The translations under genes were made by a program, and so were the position numbers. A stretch of 19,727 nucleotides of DNA from Phycisphaerae bacterium (lineage in GTDB: Bacteria > Planctomycetota > Phycisphaerae > JAAYCJ01). Below the pieces are notes generated by a model that was not told the DNA's origin, searched no databases, and saw nothing but the letters and a program-made list of their open reading frames with translations. Where the stretch lies: NCBI GenBank assembly GCA_012514125.1, contig JAAZAW010000012.1, positions 1 through 19,727 on the forward strand. Direction: 5' to 3'. This document shows positions 14,770 through 19,727 of the stretch, one piece after another (the first letter of the stretch is position 1; the number at the start of each line of letters is the position of its first letter).

Positions 14770-15555
14770 TTACCTCAGCGAAGCGATCAATCCGAATCGC
14801 CCCGCCGACTTGCCCTGCCTGCGATAAGAAAAGAAATTCGTGTCGCAAATCGTGCATCGGTTCATCTGCTCGATACGATCAGCCTGAACACCCGAACGCA
14901 CCAATTCCGAACGAACAGCTCCGGGCAAATCGAAATATTGTGTGTCATTTCGCCGAACCACAAAAGGCAAAATCTCAGAACGCGAGCTGATGGTTTCCAC
15001 AAACGGATCATCCACTTCGTAACAGCACACTCCCGCCCCAGGCCCCATCCCCACGATCAAATCGCCCGGTTCCGTCCGAAAATTTTGTCGCATCGTATCG
15101 ACAGTTTTTCCAATAATTCCCCCAAAGGTGGTCCGCCACGAGGCATGAATCACACCGATTGCCCTTTGAACCGGATCGTAAAGTAAAACCAGTAAACAAT
15201 CCGCTGAAATCACCATGATCGGCGTATCGCCAAGATTCGTCACCAAAGCGTCTGTCTCCGGAATCGCCGACCCCCATCCCTCGCTGCCCCGCCCGACATC
15301 CTGCGCCGTAACAACCGCGACATTCGTCTTGTGAACCTGCTGCCCCGTAGTCAAACGATCGCAATTGATCTCAACGCTGTCGCAAACCAACCGACGATTA
15401 CGCATCGCACTTTCGCAATTCAACCCCACATGATCGGCGATATTAAAATCATCATACTGGTCAAATCGTGCGGATGTCACCACATGAACCAGATCGTCGA
15501 AGCGCAGCAGACTGGAAAACTGATAAATCATCCTTGAATTTTCCATTCCCAACAT
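14770..15555 (-). CDS. pgeF: Polyphenol oxidase / PgeF (YfiH, laccase-domain) family protein
   Basis: A 261-residue member of the DUF152 family. Known members include PgeF of E. coli, which removes wrongly inserted serine from peptidoglycan precursors, and mammalian LACC1/FAMIN, which acts on purine nucleosides. The zinc-binding triad of the family is present: His75 in TGQQVH, Cys120 in SADC and His137 in VIHASWR. The usual HAGWRG block reads HASWRT here, a modest change. GMGPGAGVCCYEV and NFFSYRRQGKSAGRFG match the two C-terminal family blocks. The ATG at 15555 is uncertain; in-frame ATGs follow at 15546 and 15531. It lies 24 nt behind apt and 24 nt before the QueC-like gene. Being next to apt fits either a purine or a cell-wall role. 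Confidence 0.85.
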   Translation of the reverse strand: MLGMENSRMIYQFSSLLRFDDLVHVVTSARFDQYDDFNIADHVGLNCESAMRNRRLVCDSVEINCDRLTTGQQVHKTNVAVVTAQDVGRGSEGWGSAIPETDALVTNLGDTPIMVISADCLLVLLYDPVQRAIGVIHASWRTTFGGIIGKTVDTMRQNFRTEPGDLIVGMGPGAGVCCYEVDDPFVETISSRSEILPFVVRRNDTQYFDLPGAVRSELVRSGVQADRIEQMNRCTICDTNFFSYRRQGKSAGRFGLIASLR

Positions 15556-15579
15556 TCGGCGATTTCCACCGCATACCGG

Positions 15580-16116
15580 CTAATCGATTTTAATAACGCT
15601 CGTCACATCATGTTCTTTAAGTTTGTCTCTGCCGTTGAGGAACATCAGCTCGATCAGAAACGTAATCCCGACGATATCCCCGCCAAGCGTTTTAATCAAA
15701 TCACAGCACGCCCGCATCGTCCCCCCCGTCGCCAACAAATCGTCCACCATCAGCACCTTCTGCCCAGACTTGATCGCGTCGGCATGAACCTCCAGAGAAT
15801 CCGTGCCATATTCAAGATCATAGGTCGCACGAATCGTTTTCGAGGGAAGCTTTCCAGGCTTGCGAATGGGCACAAAACCCGCCGCCAGACACTGGGCCAC
15901 CGCTATACCAAAAATAAATCCCCGCGACTCCGCCCCAACCACGACATCGATCCCTTTCCCGCGATACGGATTGGCCAAAAGCTCTATCGCCAACGCCAAC
16001 GCCGAGGGATCACCCAGCAACGGCGTAATGTCCTTAAAAATGATCCCCTTCTTCGGAAAATCCGGAATATCGCGAAGATGACGCTTTAAAATCTCACAGC
16101 ATGTGTCCATAATCAA
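15580..16116 (-). CDS. apt: Adenine phosphoribosyltransferase
   Basis: A 176- to 178-residue purine salvage enzyme that makes AMP from adenine and PRPP. It shows IPDFPKKGIIFKDITPLLGD (17-36), the block GAESRGFIFG (61-70), and the PRPP-binding VLMVDDLLATGGT (about 120-132). The end ...VTSVIKID is at the usual place. The first codon is either TTG at 16116, which overlaps the sigma-factor stop codon and has GGAG 5 nt upstream, or ATG at 16110, which is 2 nt after the stop. Either way the start is tied to the end of the sigma gene, a sign of translational coupling. The pgeF-type gene follows after 24 nt. Confidence 0.95.
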   Translation of the reverse strand: MIMDTCCEILKRHLRDIPDFPKKGIIFKDITPLLGDPSALALAIELLANPYRGKGIDVVVGAESRGFIFGIAVAQCLAAGFVPIRKPGKLPSKTIRATYDLEYGTDSLEVHADAIKSGQKVLMVDDLLATGGTMRACCDLIKTLGGDIVGITFLIELMFLNGRDKLKEHDVTSVIKID

Positions 16117-16958
16117 GCTAACTCCAGTTGAATATACTCTTCCAGTTTGGTCAACGCCAGCCGCTCCAGCTGTCTGACCCGTTCTCGTGTCAAACCTATC
16201 GTTTCTCCTACTTCTTTGAGCGTCATCGGGGACTGACCGTCGAACCCATAACGAAGCCTCAAAATCGTCGACTCACGATCGTCAAGCTGGCTTAACAACT
16301 CTTTTATAACCTGTTGTTCGCCTTCGTCAAAGAGTTTTTCATCAAACCCGTCACTGCGCTCATCCACCAGCGTCTCAGACAAATCCATCTGCTCATCGTC
16401 GATCACCAACGTCTTTACGCCGGATGTTAACGCCGTCAAGGCATTCTTAACAATCTTAGCCCGTTTCGCAGGCAACTTTAACGCTTTGACGATCTCTTCA
16501 TCCGTCGCAGGCCTGCCGAATTGCTTTTCGATTTCAACCGCCTTGGCCCGCCAGCGACCTATTTCTTCCACCACATAAACCGGAATATTCACAGGCTGAC
16601 CCGCACCAACCAACGCACGCTTGATCGCCTGTTTGATCCACCACCCCGCATAAGTACTGAAACGCGACCCCTGATCCGGATCGAACCCTTCCACCGCCCG
16701 CAAAAGACCAATATTTCCCTCTTCAATCAAATCCGAAATGGGCAATCCCCTGCCCGTGTAATTCTTGGCAATACTCACTACAAGCCGAAGATTCGCTCGC
16801 ACCATCCGATCCCGAGCCTCCCACGCCCGCTCCGGATCAGGTCCCCGAAACTCTCTCGCCAACTGCTGCTCATCCTCCGCAGAAAGCAGCTGCGTATCGT
16901 TGATCTGTTTCAGATAAACTTCCAAGCCTGCTTCCGGTGCCATATATCGTCTGTTCAT
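16113..16958 (-). CDS. RNA polymerase sigma-70 family factor (group 2 / RpoD-like, no region 1.1)
   Basis: A 281-residue sigma factor. Region 1.2 is at about 10-40, region 2 at 50-118 (ANLRLVVSIAKNYTGRGLP, then DLIEEGNIGLLRAVEGFD and STYAGWWIKQAIKRAL), region 3 at about 125-205, and region 4 at 216-276 with the helix-turn-helix TLKEVGETIGLTRERVRQLE (246-265). It lacks the long region 1.1 and the non-conserved insert of primary RpoD, so it is a small group 2 or a primary factor of reduced form. The ATG at 16958 was preferred over a TTG at 17012, since the extra 18 residues do not look like a sigma N-terminus; only a weak GGTG precedes it. The gene overlaps or abuts apt, so sigma, apt, pgeF and the QueC-like gene probably share an mRNA. 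Confidence 0.92.
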   Translation of the reverse strand: MNRRYMAPEAGLEVYLKQINDTQLLSAEDEQQLAREFRGPDPERAWEARDRMVRANLRLVVSIAKNYTGRGLPISDLIEEGNIGLLRAVEGFDPDQGSRFSTYAGWWIKQAIKRALVGAGQPVNIPVYVVEEIGRWRAKAVEIEKQFGRPATDEEIVKALKLPAKRAKIVKNALTALTSGVKTLVIDDEQMDLSETLVDERSDGFDEKLFDEGEQQVIKELLSQLDDRESTILRLRYGFDGQSPMTLKEVGETIGLTRERVRQLERLALTKLEEYIQLELA

Positions 16959-17120
16959 CGCAAAACACCCAAGTCCGATAAAAATATCCGCTTCTTTCCA
17001 TAATAACCACAAAGATCACTTCAACTTATCGGCACTTCATCGCCCCAACGTTAGCATAAAGGAAATTTCATAATAATTTTAGCTATATTAGATTAGCACA
17101 ACTTTCAATGCCGCCAAACA

Positions 17121-17777
17121 TCACTCCATATGCACCACACCCCGGCGTTGATCGGCAACCAGACTCATACGTTTAAGAAAATCATAAGCCTTACGCGGAT
17201 TTCGAATCTTCTCCAATAACAACACCGGATGCGTTTCGTCGGAACTTAAAATCTCAACCGTCCCGATCCCCCACAAACGATCCATCAACGTACAATGCAA
17301 ACGCACATCCGTCACGCGAAACATATCCAGATTGTCCATGCTGCGATTGAGAACCCCCCGTTCATATTCAATCCGATCCTGACCGATCCGCCACGAAATG
17401 CATTTAAGAATCACGATCTTGCCCCCAAGCCAGATCACCACCAACCCCCCCACACCCAACGCCACCATCACTCCCGACGGATCGTTCATCATAAAACCGG
17501 CAAAAATCCCCACCGCAATAATGACAATCCCCAGAATAAACGAATTCGCCATCGCCGCCAGTGAAGGCCGAACCAACAACAACACGTCTTCCGCAACATC
17601 GGAACGATAAGGCGGATTCGTCAAACTCCGCCGTCCCTGCCTTCCCAAAACCTCACCCGACGACGCGTGAGCGTCTTTTGCGACAAATTCACCGCAAAAA
17701 CGACACTTGATCGCCTCCGCTAAAATCATCTCGCCGCAAAACAAACATTTTTTCCTGGAATTTGAAGCAGTATCCAT
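17121..17777 (-). CDS. Membrane protein with N-terminal zinc ribbon and bacterial PH (bPH2-type) domain
   Basis: A 218-residue protein of unknown role. Residues 9-30 carry a zinc ribbon with Cys 11/14 and Cys 25/28 (KKCLFCGEM, then IKCRFCGEF). A linker of about 40 residues follows. Two membrane segments lie at about 74-96 and 101-122. Residues about 125-205 look like the YdbS/bPH2 type of PH domain: ISWRIGQDRIEYERGVLNRS, then DVRLHCTLMDRLWGIGTVEI and a strand with ILSSDETHPVLLLEKI. Such proteins are common and poorly understood; no enzymatic motif is present. AGAGGA lies 6 nt before the ATG. It is on the same strand as the URO-D-family gene, 111 nt downstream of it, and 162 nt separate it from the sigma gene. 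Confidence 0.8.
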   Translation of the reverse strand: MDTASNSRKKCLFCGEMILAEAIKCRFCGEFVAKDAHASSGEVLGRQGRRSLTNPPYRSDVAEDVLLLVRPSLAAMANSFILGIVIIAVGIFAGFMMNDPSGVMVALGVGGLVVIWLGGKIVILKCISWRIGQDRIEYERGVLNRSMDNLDMFRVTDVRLHCTLMDRLWGIGTVEILSSDETHPVLLLEKIRNPRKAYDFLKRMSLVADQRRGVVHME

Positions 17778-17830
17778 AGCCGTCCTCTAACACAATACCC
17801 TCATGGCAGAAATCATCATACGATCAGTAC

Positions 17831-17860
17831 GCTATAAATACTATATCCAAATTCTTCCAA
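17831..17860 (-). promoter_or_regulatory. Weak candidate promoter for the zinc-ribbon/PH gene
   Basis: Minus strand TTGGAA (17855-17860), 18-nt spacer, TATAGC (17831-17836), in the 111-nt gap before the zinc-ribbon/PH gene. Each box matches consensus at 4 of 6 positions. Confidence 0.3.
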
Positions 17861-17888
17861 ACATAAAAGCCCATCTCACAGATCGTCT

Positions 17889-18914
17889 CTAACCCCTCCC
17901 GCACTTCTGCGACTGAGCGGTCTCGATAAACGCCAATAAATTCTCCAACGGCACATCCCCTTCTACCGCATGAGCCGGAGCAAACACATATCCGCCCCCC
18001 CTCCCAGCCGCAATCAATCGTTGACTTTCCCGGCGAACATCCTCCACGCTCCCGTAAGGCAGCGTCCGCTGAGTCGAAAGTCCACCGTAAAAACTCAACC
18101 GCCCTTTATATTGCTCCATCAGTTTATAAACATCCATCACCTCAGGCTGAAACGGATTAAAACACGATACACCAATTTCAATCAGTTCATCAAAAAGCTC
18201 ATCCACATCCCCGCAGGAATGAATCATCACCGTCTTCCCCGCCTCGACCGCAACACCGTACATCCGCTTAAGTTGCGGATAAATAAACTCCCGCCAGAAC
18301 ATCGGCCCCATAATCAACCCGTGCTGTTGCCCCCAGTCGTCACCAAAATAAACACCGTCGATATCATACTCCAATGCTTTTTTAATATGCGCGATATTAT
18401 AATCCGCAATTCGCGTCAAAAGCTCATGAACAAAATCCGGATGATCCAGAAAATCCATCATCAGGTTTTCCATACCGCGCAACGTCCACGCACGTTCAAA
18501 TAAAGAAAATCCTAACGCAAAAATCCGATAGCGATCGCCATAGCGATCCAACATCTCGGGAATCTTATCGAAAAAAATCGTTGATGTCGGATCGGGAAAT
18601 TCATACCCACCCAAGCTCGGCTCCGGAAGAACCACACCATGAACCACGCCGATATCCTTATCCTTCGTGCGATCCCACGTCACTCCAAAATAATCGCGAA
18701 CAAAACCATTCCCCAAATCGGTAAACGAACCGATCGATTCGCCCAGAAAAAGAAAATGGTTATCCAGAACAGACTCAAGATCGTCAACTCCATAATATTC
18801 TTTAAGCTTCTCCGCCGCCTCAAGAGTAAACCCAAAATTCCACGGAACATAAGGCGGGGCTTGATGAGAAAACGCCTTTCTCACAACGTCACGTTTGGAA
18901 TAAGAACAAGACAT
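17889..18914 (-). CDS. Uroporphyrinogen-decarboxylase (URO-D) family methyltransferase-like protein
   Basis: A 341-residue TIM-barrel protein of the URO-D superfamily. It is more like the corrinoid/cobamide methyltransferase branch (MtaA/MtbA/CmuA-like) and its uncharacterised relatives in anaerobes than like true HemE. His232 and Cys234 in MIHSCGDV are the zinc-ligand pattern of the methyltransferase branch, and VYFGDDWGQQHGLIMGP with FWREFIYPQLKRMYG is a typical block. No motif tells the methyl donor. AGGAGG sits 5 nt before the ATG at 18914, the strongest ribosome site of the right half. It faces a PocR-domain gene across a 536-nt intergenic region, so it could be under that regulator's control (inference). 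HemE is unlikely, since the Arg-rich N-terminal substrate motif is missing. Confidence 0.82.
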   Translation of the reverse strand: MSCSYSKRDVVRKAFSHQAPPYVPWNFGFTLEAAEKLKEYYGVDDLESVLDNHFLFLGESIGSFTDLGNGFVRDYFGVTWDRTKDKDIGVVHGVVLPEPSLGGYEFPDPTSTIFFDKIPEMLDRYGDRYRIFALGFSLFERAWTLRGMENLMMDFLDHPDFVHELLTRIADYNIAHIKKALEYDIDGVYFGDDWGQQHGLIMGPMFWREFIYPQLKRMYGVAVEAGKTVMIHSCGDVDELFDELIEIGVSCFNPFQPEVMDVYKLMEQYKGRLSFYGGLSTQRTLPYGSVEDVRRESQRLIAAGRGGGYVFAPAHAVEGDVPLENLLAFIETAQSQKCGRG

Positions 18915-18967
18915 AGATACCTCCTGAATAAGCCCAAAAAACTGTTATACATTTCTGATTCAATATC

Positions 18968-18996
18968 GCTATAGTATCACCACTCTCCTGCACCAA
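18968..18996 (-). promoter_or_regulatory. Candidate promoter of the URO-D-family gene
   Basis: Minus strand TTGGTG (18991-18996), 17-nt spacer, TATAGC (18968-18973); predicted start near 18961, 47 nt before the ATG. Box matches are partial. Confidence 0.35.
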
Positions 18997-19007
18997 CAGC
19001 CTCTACC

Positions 19008-19036
19008 TTGCAATCCCTGTCTCATACACTTTTGAT
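19008..19036 (+). promoter_or_regulatory. Candidate promoter placing +1 at the foot of the hairpin
   Basis: TTGCAA (19008-19013), 17-nt spacer, TTTGAT (19031-19036), each 4 of 6 to consensus. The predicted start near 19043 falls at the first base of the structured element, which favours + strand transcription of it. Confidence 0.35.
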
Positions 19037-19043
19037 TTATCAA

Positions 19044-19121
19044 TGGTGCGGCATACGATTTCCTTTCAGACGGGCCGGGAGGGTCCGTCAAGAAAGGAAT
19101 TGATGCAGGTTTTCCGCACCA
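19044..19121 (+). ncRNA. Three-tier hairpin: candidate structured RNA or leader of the PocR gene
   Basis: Outer stem TGGTGCGG (19044-19051) with CCGCACCA (19114-19121), 8 exact pairs. Middle stem TTCCTTTC (19060-19067) with GAAAGGAA (19092-19099), 8 exact pairs. Inner stem 19069-19076 with 19082-19089, 8 pairs including one G-U, and loop GGGAG (19077-19081). GCAT (19051-19054) can also pair with ATGC (19103-19106), leaving an 8-nt 3' bulge. No T run follows, so it is not an ordinary terminator. I recognise no riboswitch, SRP RNA or tRNA consensus in it. The strand is chosen because a weak promoter sits just upstream; a small transposon-like inverted repeat is an alternative. Confidence 0.5.
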
Positions 19122-19280
19122 GCCGAACGATTCTCACCGCCTCCCATAGCCTAAGGAGATAATAATCGACAATTTGCCTCCCCTCCCGCCTTTCTCAATG
19201 AAAGATAAAAGTCATTCGCCTCTCACACACCAACACCCTAAGCCGGCAACCACTAATCACCAGCAATCCCTGAGCATATT

Positions 19281-19401
19281 GAATAGATTAAAGAGCCTTC
19301 CTTCAAACCTTCACACTTTTCACTCTTCCTCACCCTCACCCTCACACCCTTTGGCTTATTAAAGAATTTTCGCATATCCCCTGTTTTTTGGAATAGATTA
19401 A
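19281..19401. repeat. Direct repeat GAATAGATTAA, two copies 110 bp apart
   Basis: Identical 11-mers at 19281-19291 and 19391-19401, in the same orientation, upstream of the PocR-domain gene. They could be binding sites for the regulator, but in AT-rich DNA two copies may be chance. Confidence 0.4.
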
Positions 19402-19450
19402 TTGGCAGTTTTCATGGACTTTTTCGCAACTTCAATTCATAATATCCTCC

Positions 19451-19727
19451 ATGACGCCCAAAAACGAATATACCCTTCACACTCAGCTTATCCGCCTGCT
19501 CGACGGCTTTACCGCCCTGCTCGGAATCCGCATCGCCGTCTTCACCCCCGACGCCCAGGAACTCCAGGCAGGCTTGAATCGAACAGGCTGTGAGTACTGC
19601 CGACACTTGCGAAAAGAGTTCGACTTCGATTCCCATTGCCGACGTCTGGACCAAAAAATGTTCAACCAAGCCAGGGAACAAAAACAACTCATCCCATACC
19701 AGTGTCACGGATATCTTCGCGAAGCAA
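19451..19727 (+). CDS. PocR sensory-domain protein, probably a transcription regulator (3' end cut by window)
   Basis: Only the first 92 codons are present; the frame stays open to the window edge. After about 12 residues a PocR ligand-binding domain begins (Pfam PF10114 type): LIRLLDGFTALLGIRIAVFT, then a Cys set CEYCRHL, HCRRLDQKMFNQAREQ and IPYQCHGYL. That order (CxxC, later Cys before Arg-rich helix, then PYQCH) is the family's hallmark. PocR of Salmonella controls propanediol and cobalamin genes, and the domain is found on AraC-type regulators and histidine kinases; which type this is lies beyond the edge. No good ribosome site precedes the ATG at 19451, and the frame is open back to 19397, so the start is uncertain. 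It is divergent from the URO-D-family gene. Confidence 0.75.
   Translation, partial: MTPKNEYTLHTQLIRLLDGFTALLGIRIAVFTPDAQELQAGLNRTGCEYCRHLRKEFDFDSHCRRLDQKMFNQAREQKQLIPYQCHGYLREA

Larger units (their letters stand above)
18915..19450. other. Divergent intergenic region, 536 nt, with structured element
   Basis: Lies between the URO-D-family gene (-) and the PocR-domain gene (+). It holds a weak minus promoter (18968-18996), a weak plus promoter (19008-19036), the three-tier hairpin (19044-19121), an AAGGAG without a nearby start codon (19153-19158), a pyrimidine-rich stretch (about 19295-19350) and two copies of GAATAGATTAA (19281-19291, 19391-19401). A 62-codon frame at 19174-19362 is Pro/Ser/His-rich, begins with TTG 15 nt from the AAGGAG, and was not called. 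Confidence 0.65.

Noticed and set aside
19045..19120. A tRNA, since the 7-bp outer stem, 76-nt span and trailing A resemble an acceptor stem
   Set aside because: No T-arm, no anticodon arm and no GGTTC-type loop; the interior is one long stacked hairpin.
19402..19708. Frames at 19402-19593 (+) and 19412-19708 (-)
   Set aside because: Both overlap the PocR-domain frame, whose Cys pattern fits a known family; the others have low-complexity composition.

Overview
The window looks like a chromosomal piece from an anaerobic, Gram-negative-type bacterium of moderate GC content. The best guess is an uncultured Phycisphaerae-like planctomycete, at moderate confidence and from gene style only. A Kdo-8-phosphate synthase implies an LPS-type outer membrane. 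A two-subunit pyruvate:ferredoxin oxidoreductase and a ferredoxin-nitroreductase imply ferredoxin-based anaerobic metabolism. GTG and TTG starts are common. No tRNA, rRNA, CRISPR array or transposase was seen.

Layout. 1-1779 (+): an HD-domain dGTPase-like protein and a small integral membrane protein (COG2426 type). 1794-2636 (-): a 2x[4Fe-4S] nitroreductase. 2737-5427 (-): a two-gene operon that is the most unusual part of the window. It encodes a ParA-type ATPase fused to an AMPK-type glycogen-binding CBM48 domain, followed 3 nt later by a MinD/FlhG-like protein that has lost its ATPase motifs. 5428-6060: a 633-nt divergent intergenic region with palindromes sharing a TATCAG half-site near the parA side and a long, possibly structured leader on the other side. 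6061-9346 (+): pyruvate:ferredoxin oxidoreductase as a gamma-delta and an alpha-beta polypeptide, closed by a strong bidirectional terminator. 9442-10406 (-): ribosomal protein S20, a terminator, then a TlyA-like RNA methyltransferase without an S4 domain. 10676-12052 (+): HflX GTPase. 12084-13868 (-): KdsA and a diacylglycerol-kinase-family lipid kinase. 14062-16958 (-): a compact group of sigma-70 factor, adenine phosphoribosyltransferase, PgeF-type protein and a divergent QueC-like enzyme. 17121-18914 (-): a zinc-ribbon/bacterial-PH membrane protein and a URO-D-family methyltransferase-like protein. 18915-19450: an intergenic region holding an approximately 78-nt three-tier hairpin. 19451-end (+): the start of a gene with a PocR sensory domain, cut by the window edge.

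How they fit together. Most genes are housekeeping: nucleotide control, translation, LPS, sigma factor, purine salvage and tRNA modification. The candidates for an undescribed system are the ParA-CBM48/pseudo-MinD pair, which I propose (as inference) could position or sense a glucan body or cell pole, and the hairpin between the divergent URO-D and PocR genes. By eye, the + strand goes from G-rich at the left to C-rich at the right irrespective of gene direction, which resembles a replication-terminus-type skew reversal.
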